Assembly: GCA_022813675.1 (NCBI GenBank)
Contig: CP063375.1
Span: 1,562,001 to 1,626,000, forward strand
Origin: Deferribacteraceae bacterium V6Fe1
GTDB lineage: Bacteria > Chrysiogenota > Deferribacteres > Deferribacterales > Deferrivibrionaceae
DNA: 64,000 bases
Direction: 5' to 3'
The notes below the pieces were generated by a model. That model worked only from the letters and a program-made list of their open reading frames with translations, ran no database searches and was not told the DNA's origin. This document shows positions 1 through 8,303 of this stretch, one piece after another. A program made the position numbers and the translations under genes. The stretch's first letter is position 1, and each line of letters starts with the position of its first letter.

Positions 1-356
1 TACTGATTGAGCATTTCGCGGGTGCTTTCCCAATGTGGATTGCTCCTGTACAGGTTAAAATACTGAATATCAGTGACACGCAGATTGATTATTGTAAAGA
101 GCTTTATAACGAACTAAAATCCAATGGGTTTAGGGTAGAGCTTGACTTAAGGAATGAAAAGATTGGGTATAAGATAAGGGAAGCTCAAATGGAAAAAATT
201 CCTCATATGATTATTATTGGCAATGATGAAATGGAAAATAAAAAGGTTTCTGTAAGGCTGAGAAATGGAGAAAATAAAAATAATCTTGATTTTTCAGAAT
301 ATATTGGTGTATTAAGAGAGCTTGATAAATCGAAGACTCAACAATTATGGAGGTGA
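1..356 (+). CDS. thrS: threonyl-tRNA synthetase, C-terminal part (cut by the left edge)
   Basis: This is the last ~117 residues of threonyl-tRNA synthetase, the cytoplasmic enzyme that charges tRNA-Thr. The open frame runs in from the edge at position 3 and reads LIEHFAGAFPMWIAPVQV, the conserved junction between the class II catalytic core and the anticodon-binding domain. The rest is that domain, including the IGYKIREAQ segment. The ATG at 33 is internal and not a start. The gene ends in TGA only 3 bases before the proposed infC start, so the two are probably co-transcribed, as in the common thrS-infC-rpmI-rplT arrangement. The 5' end lies outside the window. Confidence 0.95.
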   Translation, partial: LIEHFAGAFPMWIAPVQVKILNISDTQIDYCKELYNELKSNGFRVELDLRNEKIGYKIREAQMEKIPHMIIIGNDEMENKKVSVRLRNGENKNNLDFSEYIGVLRELDKSKTQQLWR

Positions 357-359
357 GTT

Positions 360-887
360 ATAGTTAAGGAAGTTGATAAGGAAAGAGTAAACGAGGAAAT
401 AACCTCACCTGAAGTTAGGTTAATTCTTTCGGACGGTACTCAAAAAGGGGTTGTATCTATAGCTGAAGCGCTAAAGATTGCAGAAGAAGAAGGTTATGAC
501 TTGGTTGAAATTGCTCCTCAAGCTAAACCTCCGGTTTGTAAAGTAATGGATTATAGCAAGTTCAAATTTGAGAAGAGTAAGAAAGAGAAGGAAGCCAAGA
601 AGAAACAGAAGCAACATCAAATTGATATTAAAGAGATAAAGTTTAGACCAAAAATTGAAGAGCATGATTACGGTGTAAAATTAAAACATGTCAGAAGATT
701 TTTAGAAGATGGTGATAAGGTTAAGGTTGTGGTCCGTTATAGAGGTCGGGAAATGATGTTTATGGACCAGGGCCTTGAGTTACTAAATAAATTAGTTAGT
801 GATTTAGAAGATCTCTGTGTTGTAGAAAAAAAACCGGAGATGCAGGGTCGTCAGCAGACAATGGTCTTAGCACCGAAGGCTAATTAG
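360..887 (+). CDS. infC: translation initiation factor IF-3, predicted AUA start
   Basis: IF-3 binds the 30S subunit, prevents premature 50S joining and checks start codons. The product is about 175 residues: N-domain with VNEEI and [10 protein letters not shown], linker helix rich in K/E/Q, and C-domain with EIKFRP and the [19 protein letters not shown] segment ending in LAPK. The frame stays open and conserved upstream of the first TTG (501) but has no ATG, GTG or TTG there. An ATA at 360 lies 6 bases after GGAGG (349-353) and gives a normal-length protein. Rare AUU/AUA/AUC starts are known for infC and let IF-3 repress its own translation. ATA is inferred from length, Shine-Dalgarno spacing and lack of alternatives. 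Confidence 0.9.
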   Translation: MVKEVDKERVNEEITSPEVRLILSDGTQKGVVSIAEALKIAEEEGYDLVEIAPQAKPPVCKVMDYSKFKFEKSKKEKEAKKKQKQHQIDIKEIKFRPKIEEHDYGVKLKHVRRFLEDGDKVKVVVRYRGREMMFMDQGLELLNKLVSDLEDLCVVEKKPEMQGRQQTMVLAPKAN

Positions 888-900
888 TTAGGAGGTTTAG

Positions 901-1098
901 ATGCCTAAGATGAAAACCCATAGGGGTGCTGCCAAGAGATTTAAAGTTACAGGCAGCGGAAAAGTGAAGTTCAAAAGAAACGGATTGAGGCATATCCTCA
1001 CCTCAAAATCCGCAAAAAGAAAGCGCGCTTTGCGCCGCCCTGACATCCTGACAGGGGCTGATGCAGAAAATATCAAAAAACTGCTCCCCTACGCATAA
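901..1098 (+). CDS. rpmI: 50S ribosomal protein L35
   Basis: Ribosomal protein L35, 65 residues, the usual family length. It starts [15 protein letters not shown], has the basic KRKRALRRP stretch and ends KKLLPYA, all typical of the family. A strong AGGAGG precedes the ATG. It lies 13 bases after infC and 19 before rplT, so the three are one operon. The second half (about 980-1095) uses CGC, CTC, CTG, ATC and CCC codons much more than rplT or infC, which favour AGA/AGG and AT-ending codons. This may reflect expression-level selection or replacement from another lineage. Confidence 0.97.
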   Translation: MPKMKTHRGAAKRFKVTGSGKVKFKRNGLRHILTSKSAKRKRALRRPDILTGADAENIKKLLPYA

Positions 1099-1117
1099 CA
1101 GGTAAAAGGAGGAAGAT

Positions 1118-1465
1118 GTGCCAAGAGCAAAAGGTGGTTTTAAAACCAGAAGAAGAAGGAACAAATGGCTCAAAGTCAGTAAAGGGTTTGTTGGTGTTCC
1201 CAATAATGTTTACAAAAAGAGCCGTGAAGTAGGTGAACGAGCCTTAGCTGAATCCTATAAAGGGAGAAAACAGAGGAAAAGGGATTTTAGAAGGCTTTGG
1301 ATTATTAGGATTAATGCTGCTGTTAGACAGTATGGTTTAAGCTACAGCAGATTTATCGGTATGCTTAAAGATAAAAATATCGATATTGACCGCAAGGTCT
1401 TGTCAGAAATGGCAGTTAATAATCCTCAAGAATTTGAGCAATTGGTTAAAAAGGTCTCAGCTTAA
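1118..1465 (+). CDS. rplT: 50S ribosomal protein L20
   Basis: Ribosomal protein L20, 115 residues, a 23S rRNA-binding assembly protein of the large subunit. The N-terminus [18 protein letters not shown] and the later [20 protein letters not shown] are family hallmarks. The start is GTG at 1118 because the second residue must be Pro; the ATG at 1116 is in another frame. AAAGGAGGAAG lies just upstream. It is the last gene of the thrS-infC-rpmI-rplT set and is followed within 15 bases by a strong intrinsic terminator. L20 represses this operon in some bacteria; I did not identify such an RNA site here. Confidence 0.97.
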   Translation: MPRAKGGFKTRRRRNKWLKVSKGFVGVPNNVYKKSREVGERALAESYKGRKQRKRDFRRLWIIRINAAVRQYGLSYSRFIGMLKDKNIDIDRKVLSEMAVNNPQEFEQLVKKVSA

Positions 1466-1477
1466 GACCTTTTAGAC

Positions 1478-1505
1478 GGGGTGCAAAAGCACCCCTTTAT
1501 TTTTA
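1478..1505 (+). terminator. intrinsic terminator after rplT
   Basis: Perfect 7-bp stem GGGGTGC / GCACCCC with an AAAA loop, followed by TTTATTTTT. It separates the infC-rpmI-rplT operon from pheST. Confidence 0.9.
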
Positions 1506-1552
1506 TCTAAAGTTATAATATAAATTTTCGTTAAACATAATCGGGGTGTTTT

Positions 1553-2563
1553 ATGGATTTAGGTGTCGATATTAAAAGTATTTTGGAAGAGATAGAGAAA
1601 GTATCTAACCTTAGTGACCTATATCAACTAAAGGTTAAATATCTTGGTAAAAAAGGGATAATATCACAGCTTAATAAAAATCTAAAAGATATAGAAAGCG
1701 ATAAAAGAGCTGAGTTTGGAAAGAAAATACATGAGTTGAGAGTTTTGTTTGAAAATAGCTATGATGAGAAAGAAAAAGCATTGAAAGAGATTGAAAGAAA
1801 ACAGAAGCTTGCTTCTGAAAAAATAGATATTACGCTTCCGGGCTTTCCTATAAATTATGGAAGTATTCACCCTATAACAAAAGTTTACAACGAAATTGTT
1901 GATATATTTACTGCTATGGGGTTTGAAGTAGCAACCGGACCTGAGATAGAGTCAGATTTTTATAACTTTGAGGCTTTAAACATTCCTAAAGCTCACCCTG
2001 CAAGGGATATGCAGGATACTTTTTATATATCAGAAGAAGTGCTCCTTAGGACTCATACTTCCCCTGTTCAAATAAGGACAATGTTGGAACAAAAACCTCC
2101 GGTAAAAATAATTGCACCGGGAAAAGTTTACAGGTGTGATAGTGATGTAACTCATACACCTATGTTTCATCAGGTTGAAGGCTTATTAGTGGATGAAAAG
2201 GTCACTTTTGGTGATTTAAAGGGGACATTAACACTTTTTATAAAGAGACTTTTTGGAGATGATGTTCCTGTAAGGTTTAGACCGAGCTTTTTCCCTTTTA
2301 CCGAACCTTCTGCAGAAGTAGATATGGGGTGTGTAATTTGTAACTCTAATGGTTGCAGGGTTTGTAAAAATACCGGTTGGCTTGAGATTTTGGGATGCGG
2401 TATGGTTCATCCGAATGTGTTTAAATCTGTTGGTTATGATTCCCAAAAGTACAGAGGTTATGCATTTGGAATGGGAATAGAGAGAATTACGATGCTGAAG
2501 TTTGGTATTAATGATTTGAGACTATTTTTTGAAAACAATCTAAAGTTTTTGAGTCAATTTTAG
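1553..2563 (+). CDS. pheS: phenylalanyl-tRNA synthetase alpha subunit
   Basis: Catalytic alpha subunit of the alpha2-beta2 PheRS, 336 residues (usual 320-350). An N-terminal coiled coil (about 1-90) precedes the class II core with motif 2-type HPARDMQDTFYI, RTHTSPVQIR and the motif 3 region FGMGIERITMLKFGINDLR. A Cys-rich insert (CVICNSNGCRVCKNTGW) is common in bacterial PheS of this type. ATG at 1553 follows a GGGGTG ribosome-binding site. pheT starts 9 bases after the stop, so the two subunits are co-translated. A TATAAT at about 1512 could belong to a promoter, but I see no good -35 for it. Confidence 0.97.
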   Translation: MDLGVDIKSILEEIEKVSNLSDLYQLKVKYLGKKGIISQLNKNLKDIESDKRAEFGKKIHELRVLFENSYDEKEKALKEIERKQKLASEKIDITLPGFPINYGSIHPITKVYNEIVDIFTAMGFEVATGPEIESDFYNFEALNIPKAHPARDMQDTFYISEEVLLRTHTSPVQIRTMLEQKPPVKIIAPGKVYRCDSDVTHTPMFHQVEGLLVDEKVTFGDLKGTLTLFIKRLFGDDVPVRFRPSFFPFTEPSAEVDMGCVICNSNGCRVCKNTGWLEILGCGMVHPNVFKSVGYDSQKYRGYAFGMGIERITMLKFGINDLRLFFENNLKFLSQF

Positions 2564-2572
2564 GGGTGAATT

Positions 2573-4948
2573 ATGAAGGTTAGTTTAGATTGGTTAAAGG
2601 ATTTTATTGATATAGATGGCATTGACCCGCATGAGATTGCTGACAGACTTACTATGTCCGGTCTTGAAGTGGAGGCTGTGGAGTATATCCCTGCTATAGA
2701 GAATATTGTTGTAGCTAACGTTTTAGAAAAGAAAAAACATCCTGATGCAGATAAACTTTCAGTATGTAAGGTATATGATGGGAATGAAGAATATCAAGTA
2801 GTTTGTGGTGCCAAAAATGTTGATAAGGGGCAAAATATAGTTTTTTGTAAAATAGGAGCAGTGTTGCCGGGAGATTTTAAAATCAAAAAGGCTAAGATAA
2901 GGGGTGTGGAGTCTTTTGGTATGATTGCATCCCTTAGTGAGCTTGGACTTGAAGAAAAAAGTGAAGGTATTTATGTTTTGCCGGAAGATATTAAGATTGG
3001 GGATGACCCTAACAAAATTTTGGGGCTTGGGGATTATGTCCTTGAAATATCAATTACACCTAACAGGGCAGATTGTCTAAGTGTAATAGGTGTTGCAAGG
3101 GAGATAGCTGCATTGTATGGTTTGCAGGTAAAAGAAAGGGAGTTTTCAATTCAGGAATTAGAAGAGGATGCAAATAAATATTCCTATGTGAAAGTGAAAA
3201 ATAGTGAGATATGTCCTGTATATCTTGGTAGAATCATAAAAGATGTGACCATAAAGCAATCTCCATTATATATACAAAATAGGCTTCGTAAGGCCGGTAT
3301 TAGACCTATCAACAATATAGTAGATGTTACAAATTATGTCCTTTTGGAATATGGTCAGCCCCTTCATACATTTGACTTAAATGAGATAGAAGGTGGAATT
3401 GTAGTTAGAAATGCCGACAAAGGTGAAAAAATAGTAACCCTTGACGGTAAAGAGAAAGTTTTAGATGAGTCGATGCTTGTAATTGCAGATGAGAAGAAAG
3501 CCGTTGCTGTGGCAGGCGTTATGGGTGGGGAGTATTCGGGTATCAATGATAATACTAAAGATGTATTTTTGGAATGTGCTTATTTCAAACCCGACAGTAT
3601 TAGGTTAACTGCACGCAGGCTTGGTATGCAGACAGATTCCTCTTATAGGTATGAAAGAGGAATAGATATGAAAAATACTTATAAGATGGTAGACTATGCC
3701 GCTTACCTTTTATCAAAGCTATCCGGCGGTAAAATCTTAAAGAATACACTGAGTGATAATCCAAAAGGTTATGAGGATAAAGAAGTTAAAGTTAATTTTG
3801 ACAAGATAAACTCTTATATCGGGCTTCAAATTTCAGAAGATGAAATTGTCAACATATTAAAAAGACTCAATTTTAAATTATCAAAACAAGGCACTGATTA
3901 TGTTGTGGTGCCCCCTTCATACAGGGTGGATATAGAGATTTGGCAAGATATAGTTGAAGAAGTGGCAAGAGTTTACGGTTATAACAATATACCAACCTCT
4001 ACTCCTGAAATTTTGGCTGACGGAAGAGTTAAAAAACCACTATTAAAAGCAGTAATGGATATAAAAAGACATCTTGCAGCTTTAGGTTTTGTGGAGGCTA
4101 TAAATTATTCTTTTACATCTGAAAAAATTTTAAGCCATTTTGACGACAGTAAAAAATTTGTCAAACTTTTAAATCCTATTTCAGAAGACTTGGCGGTAAT
4201 GAGGACATTTGTTTTTCCAAGCCTTTTGATGAATATTAAAAATAATTTAAATAATGGATACAAAAACGTCAGATTTTTTGAAGTTGCTTCTACCTATTTA
4301 AAAAAGGATGATGGGCTTCCTGAGCAAAAAGTTAGTCTCTCTATTGCGGTTACAGATGATTTTTTTGGGCTTTATTGGGATAAAATAAAAAAGACTGAAA
4401 CTTTTTATTACCTGAAAGGGGTTTTGGAAAATATAGGTAAGTTTTTCAATGTAAACTTTAATTTTGTGAGGTCTGACTTTGAGTTTCTTCACCCCGGAAA
4501 ATCAGCTGATATTTATATAGAAGATAAAAAAATCGGCTTTATTGGTTGCATTCATCCTGATATTAATGAAAAAATAGATATCGATCTTCCTGTCTATGTT
4601 GCTGAATTGGAGTTGGAAGAGCTTGTAAATATTGTTAAAGACAGAAAAATTAAGTTTAAGAGTTTTTCTGTGTATCCATTTGTTTACAAAGATTTATCTC
4701 TATTAGTCAAAAAGGATATTTTCAGTGAAGATATAAGAAAATTTATATTGTCATATGACCCGCTTATTGAAAACTGTATTGTTTTTGATAAGTTTGAAGA
4801 TGAAAAAATTGGTTTGGAAAATGTCAGTCTTGCTTTTAGAATTTACTTTTTACATAATGAAAAGACATTAACTGACGAAGAGACCAATGGAATCTTGACT
4901 AGACTAGTTTCAGATTTGGAAAAACGTTTTTTAGCTAAATTAAGATAG
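2573..4948 (+). CDS. pheT: phenylalanyl-tRNA synthetase beta subunit
   Basis: Beta subunit of PheRS, 791 residues, normal length. The order is an N-terminal tRNA-binding/EMAP-like domain (about 40-150, with HPDADKLSVCKV), B3/B4 editing domain (ITPNRADCLSVIGVAREIA and following), B5 domain, the catalytic-like core, and a C-terminal ferredoxin-fold anticodon-binding domain (from about residue 700, FSVYPFVYKDLSLLV). It partners with PheS from the gene just upstream and follows a GGGG ribosome-binding site. A very strong terminator lies 4 bases past the stop, closing a two-gene operon. Confidence 0.97.
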   Translation: MKVSLDWLKDFIDIDGIDPHEIADRLTMSGLEVEAVEYIPAIENIVVANVLEKKKHPDADKLSVCKVYDGNEEYQVVCGAKNVDKGQNIVFCKIGAVLPGDFKIKKAKIRGVESFGMIASLSELGLEEKSEGIYVLPEDIKIGDDPNKILGLGDYVLEISITPNRADCLSVIGVAREIAALYGLQVKEREFSIQELEEDANKYSYVKVKNSEICPVYLGRIIKDVTIKQSPLYIQNRLRKAGIRPINNIVDVTNYVLLEYGQPLHTFDLNEIEGGIVVRNADKGEKIVTLDGKEKVLDESMLVIADEKKAVAVAGVMGGEYSGINDNTKDVFLECAYFKPDSIRLTARRLGMQTDSSYRYERGIDMKNTYKMVDYAAYLLSKLSGGKILKNTLSDNPKGYEDKEVKVNFDKINSYIGLQISEDEIVNILKRLNFKLSKQGTDYVVVPPSYRVDIEIWQDIVEEVARVYGYNNIPTSTPEILADGRVKKPLLKAVMDIKRHLAALGFVEAINYSFTSEKILSHFDDSKKFVKLLNPISEDLAVMRTFVFPSLLMNIKNNLNNGYKNVRFFEVASTYLKKDDGLPEQKVSLSIAVTDDFFGLYWDKIKKTETFYYLKGVLENIGKFFNVNFNFVRSDFEFLHPGKSADIYIEDKKIGFIGCIHPDINEKIDIDLPVYVAELELEELVNIVKDRKIKFKSFSVYPFVYKDLSLLVKKDIFSEDIRKFILSYDPLIENCIVFDKFEDEKIGLENVSLAFRIYFLHNEKTLTDEETNGILTRLVSDLEKRFLAKLR

Positions 4949-4952
4949 TTTG

Positions 4953-4977
4953 TGGGGGCTTTGCCCCCATTTTTTTT
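4953..4977 (+). terminator. intrinsic terminator after pheT
   Basis: Seven-pair stem TGGGGGC / GCCCCCA with a TTT loop and an uninterrupted run of eight T. The 127 bases that follow, before the next gene, are AT-rich. They hold a TTGACC (about 5005) with only a poor -10 at 17 bases, so no promoter is called there. Confidence 0.93.
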
Positions 4978-5104
4978 AGGTTTTTTATTTTATTTATTTT
5001 TATTGTTGACCAAATAGGTTAAATTTTCTAATTTCTTATAATATGTCGGGAAAATATGGTTTTTTGTATTTTTATAAATAGAGTATAGCACTCCGGAGAG
5101 CCGA

Positions 5105-6514
5105 ATGATAGATGCCAAAAACTATAAAGTACTTGTTGTTGATGACGAAGATTATATCAGAGAGAGTATTGAAATAATCTTAAGGACTGAAGGCTTTGAG
5201 GTTTTTTCTGTTAATAGCGGACCAAAAGCTTTGCAGGTTTTGCAGGAGAAAAATATAGATGTTGTTTTAACCGACATTAAAATGCCTGAAATGGATGGGG
5301 TCACCCTTTTAAAAAAGATAAAAGGGGAGTATCAGGTTGAGGTTATTTTGATAACTGGTTTTCCAAGCCTTGACACAGCCGTGGAAAGTGTCAAATTTGG
5401 TGCATACGATTATATTACCAAACCTTTTAAAGTTGAGGATTTATTAAATAAAATATTAAAGGCAATTGAAAATAAAAAGTTAAAAAAAGAAGTTGTCGAG
5501 TTAAATCAGATTATATCAATTTACGATTCGAGCAAATTTTTTGCTAATATTATGCATGTTGATGAAATATTTGAGAAAATGAATACAATTATCTTTGATT
5601 TTCTGAAAAATGATGGATATTTTATAAGACTTTTCACAAGAGAATATATAAAGGATGTGAATGTAGATAAAAATCTTAACAAGTTTATTACCGATAACTT
5701 TAGTTATAAGGAAGCATTGACTATATTTTCAAATTTAGAACACTATGAAACAACAGTAAAGTTAAACGGTAAAGATATAAATCTCTTATTATTACCTATG
5801 AAGAGCAGAGAAGGTTTGTGGGGGATTGTAGGTGTTTTCAGAGAAGGTTCCAGAAGTTATTCAGATTTGGACTGTAAAGTACACGGTATCTATATTGATC
5901 AATTCTCTTTATCCTTGTTAAATGTTTATAGTTTTGAAGATTTGTCGAAAGGTTATTTGGAAACTATAACGGCTCTTTCAAAGGCTGTTGATGCTAAGGA
6001 TCATTATACAATGGGGCATTCGGAGAATGTTAAAAGGTATTCTTTGATGATTGTTGAAGAGTTGGGGCTTAATGAAGAATTTAAAGATGCAATGATATAT
6101 GCCGGATTATTGCACGATATTGGCAAGATTGGTGTCCCCACTGAAATAATAATTAAGCCTGATAGATTGACGAATGAAGAATACGAAGAGATGAAAAAGC
6201 ACCCTATTCATGGCAAAGATATCTTGTCCCCTATTGAGTTTCTGGGTGATGTACCGTATTACGTTTTATATCATCATGAAAAATTGGATGGTAGCGGATA
6301 CCCCTACGGACTAACAGCTGAAGATATCCCTTTGGGAGCAAAAATATTGCATGTTGCCGATTCTTATGATGCAATGACTACAGATAGAAGTTATAGAATG
6401 AGGAGAGATCCAAAGCTTGCCTTTGAAGAACTTGACAGATGCACAGGGACTCAATTTGACAGGGAAATTGTTGCAGCTTTTAAGTCTGCAATGAGGAAAA
6501 AAGGTAATATATAA
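5105..6514 (+). CDS. response regulator with HD-GYP domain (probable cyclic-di-GMP phosphodiesterase)
   Basis: Two-component output protein of 469 residues. Residues 8-120 are a receiver domain with acidic pocket D13/D14, phospho-acceptor D57, T84 and K106. Residues about 140-280 look like a GAF-type sensory linker. Residues about 285-465 are an HD-GYP domain with HSENVKRYS, catalytic H337-D338 in LLHDIGKIGVP, the HHEKLDGSGYP signature and HVADSYDAMTTDRSYR. HD-GYP enzymes hydrolyse cyclic-di-GMP, so phosphorylation here likely lowers that messenger and affects motility or biofilm. No histidine kinase lies next to it, so the partner is unknown. GGAGAG precedes the ATG. Confidence 0.93.
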   Translation: MIDAKNYKVLVVDDEDYIRESIEIILRTEGFEVFSVNSGPKALQVLQEKNIDVVLTDIKMPEMDGVTLLKKIKGEYQVEVILITGFPSLDTAVESVKFGAYDYITKPFKVEDLLNKILKAIENKKLKKEVVELNQIISIYDSSKFFANIMHVDEIFEKMNTIIFDFLKNDGYFIRLFTREYIKDVNVDKNLNKFITDNFSYKEALTIFSNLEHYETTVKLNGKDINLLLLPMKSREGLWGIVGVFREGSRSYSDLDCKVHGIYIDQFSLSLLNVYSFEDLSKGYLETITALSKAVDAKDHYTMGHSENVKRYSLMIVEELGLNEEFKDAMIYAGLLHDIGKIGVPTEIIIKPDRLTNEEYEEMKKHPIHGKDILSPIEFLGDVPYYVLYHHEKLDGSGYPYGLTAEDIPLGAKILHVADSYDAMTTDRSYRMRRDPKLAFEELDRCTGTQFDREIVAAFKSAMRKKGNI

Positions 6515-6526
6515 TTGGAAGGTGAA

Positions 6527-7534
6527 ATGAAAAGTTTGTTGAAAAAAGATTTGTTAGAGCTTGGAAAAGAAGCTTTTAATATAAAAAAACAGCTTTACGG
6601 CGATGATGTTTTTTTCGTGAGAAATGTTCATCTTAATTATACTAATATATGTGTAAATCATTGTAGATTTTGTGCTTTTGCTAAAGATGAGGGTGAAGAT
6701 AATGCTTACGAAATGTCAGTTGATGATGTTTTGAAATATCTTTCAGACAAGGCAGTCGGTTGTGTGGAAGTCCATATTGTTGGCGGGTTACATCCTTCAA
6801 AGCCATTTGAGTTTTATTTAGACATGATTCAAAGCATTAAACAGGCATACCCTTTTCTTACAATTAAGGCTTTCAGTGCAGTTGAGATTGATTACTTTTC
6901 AAGAATTTCAGGACTTAGTATTGATGGTGTTTTTGATAAATTAAAATTATCCGGGCTAGAAATGCTTCCTGGGGGCGGAGCGGAAATATTGGATAAGAAG
7001 ATTAGAAATCAGATTTGCCCCGAAAAGATTGATGCTGATAGATGGTTGTATATTATGGAATCAGCTCATAATAACGGAATTAGGACAAATGCAACAGTAC
7101 TTTATGGACATTTAGAAACTGAGGAAGATATATTGGAACACTTGTTAAAAATAAAAAAACTGCAAGATAAGACTGGAGGTTTTTCGGCATTTATCCCATT
7201 ATCTTTTCACCCTGAAAACACTTTTCTTTCAGAAAGGCTGCCGGTAACTGGAGTCGAGGACTTGAGAGTTATTGCTTTAAGTAGAATAGTTTTGGATAAT
7301 ATTCCCCATATAAAGGCTTATTGGGTGATGCTTGGGGAAAAGACAGCACAAGTTGCTTTAAATTTTGGCGCTGATGACCTTGACGGGACAATAGTAAAAG
7401 AGAAAATTACTCATGCAGCAGGAGCAAAATCAAAAGAGGGACTTACTATTGATGAGCTTGCTTTTCTGATTAAATCTGCCGGTTTTAATCCGGTTGAAAG
7501 GGATGCATTTTACAATGAAATTAAAAGATATTAA
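6527..7534 (+). CDS. mqnE: aminodeoxyfutalosine synthase (menaquinone, futalosine route)
   Basis: Radical-SAM enzyme that adds 3-[(1-carboxyvinyl)oxy]benzoate to SAM to make aminodeoxyfutalosine, an early step of the futalosine menaquinone pathway. With the chosen start it has 335 residues. C42, C46 and C49 form CxxxCxxC for the 4Fe-4S/SAM cluster. HIVGGLHP and the C-terminal GADDLDGTIVKEKITHAAGA are MqnE-type signatures; MqnC has a different motif there. I chose ATG 6527 over an in-frame TTG at 6515 because GGAAGGTG sits at 6517-6524. The gene lies 12 bases after the HD-GYP regulator and overlaps the next frame. It implies menaquinone as the respiratory quinone. Confidence 0.93.
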   Translation: MKSLLKKDLLELGKEAFNIKKQLYGDDVFFVRNVHLNYTNICVNHCRFCAFAKDEGEDNAYEMSVDDVLKYLSDKAVGCVEVHIVGGLHPSKPFEFYLDMIQSIKQAYPFLTIKAFSAVEIDYFSRISGLSIDGVFDKLKLSGLEMLPGGGAEILDKKIRNQICPEKIDADRWLYIMESAHNNGIRTNATVLYGHLETEEDILEHLLKIKKLQDKTGGFSAFIPLSFHPENTFLSERLPVTGVEDLRVIALSRIVLDNIPHIKAYWVMLGEKTAQVALNFGADDLDGTIVKEKITHAAGAKSKEGLTIDELAFLIKSAGFNPVERDAFYNEIKRY

Positions 7535-8303
7535 TAGATATATATTTATTAACCCCTCCCCTAATATGCTAAAGGTAGCCAAAAAGATAGAGGAGTTTGG
7601 TAAAAAAACTGAAGTTTGTGTTGATAAAGATATTATTGCAGCAAATTGTTACAAACTATCGGTACATTTTGACAATGAATTTTTGTTCTATAGTGATAAA
7701 AATCGGGAGAGTGAGTTTTTAGAAAAGAATGCTTTTAAATTTAAAAGAGGACTTTTTTACAGACGTCCTGTTATTGAGAATATTCCTTTTAAGGGTACTT
7801 CAAAGGAGCTGTATCTAATTAACAAAGGTAAAATACTTTTTGAACAAAAGAATGATTTCAATATTTTTAATGGTAAGCCAAATGACGATGAAGTAGTGAT
7901 TTTCTCATACTCTAAAAACATGTTAAGTGAGAGAGATTGTAAAAGAAAAATTGTGACTATTTTAGAAGTCGATAAAGAAACTTCAAATGCACTTCATTTT
8001 AATTATTTTATTTTTTTTATTAAAGATTTAAAATATGAGATGTTTTTAAATGGCAATAAATTGTACGTTGTTGGTGATAAAGATGCCGATATATTATTGA
8101 GTAAAAGATTAGAGTTTTTCAAAAAGAATAATTTTAAGAAACTCAGCGAATTTGTCATTTATGTAAACGAAAACCCATATCTTGTAAAATCGGAAAAAAA
8201 TTATATATTGTTAAACGATTACAGCTATTTTAATATTTCAGTTAAAATGCCTGATGAGTGGTATCATAAACTGGGGCGTTATTTATGCACAGGAAAGCAG
8301 TAG
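7515..8303 (+). CDS. protein of unknown function between mqnE and the Memo-family gene
   Basis: I do not recognise this protein of about 262 residues. It is very rich in Lys, Phe, Asn and Tyr, has no signal peptide or clear membrane helix, no cysteine pairs and no nucleotide-binding motif. The frame overlaps the end of mqnE by about 20 bases and the following gene by 19, so it is translationally coupled in the operon and unlikely to be spurious. In-frame ATGs at 7503 and 7515 are both possible. AAAGGG (7497-7502) suits 7515 better, though at 12 bases its spacing is long. A fast-evolving protein is likely. Confidence 0.7.
   Translation: MKLKDINRYIFINPSPNMLKVAKKIEEFGKKTEVCVDKDIIAANCYKLSVHFDNEFLFYSDKNRESEFLEKNAFKFKRGLFYRRPVIENIPFKGTSKELYLINKGKILFEQKNDFNIFNGKPNDDEVVIFSYSKNMLSERDCKRKIVTILEVDKETSNALHFNYFIFFIKDLKYEMFLNGNKLYVVGDKDADILLSKRLEFFKKNNFKKLSEFVIYVNENPYLVKSEKNYILLNDYSYFNISVKMPDEWYHKLGRYLCTGKQ

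Noticed and set aside
4978-5104. A promoter for the HD-GYP regulator from TTGACC near 5005
   Set aside because: The only hexamer at a proper distance is TAATTT, and the TATAAT further on is about 25 bases away, so the pair is not convincing.
7494-7534. A frameshifted extension of mqnE into the next gene
   Set aside because: MqnE ends normally after its C-terminal signature, and the following frame has coding bias of its own and overlaps the Memo gene properly.
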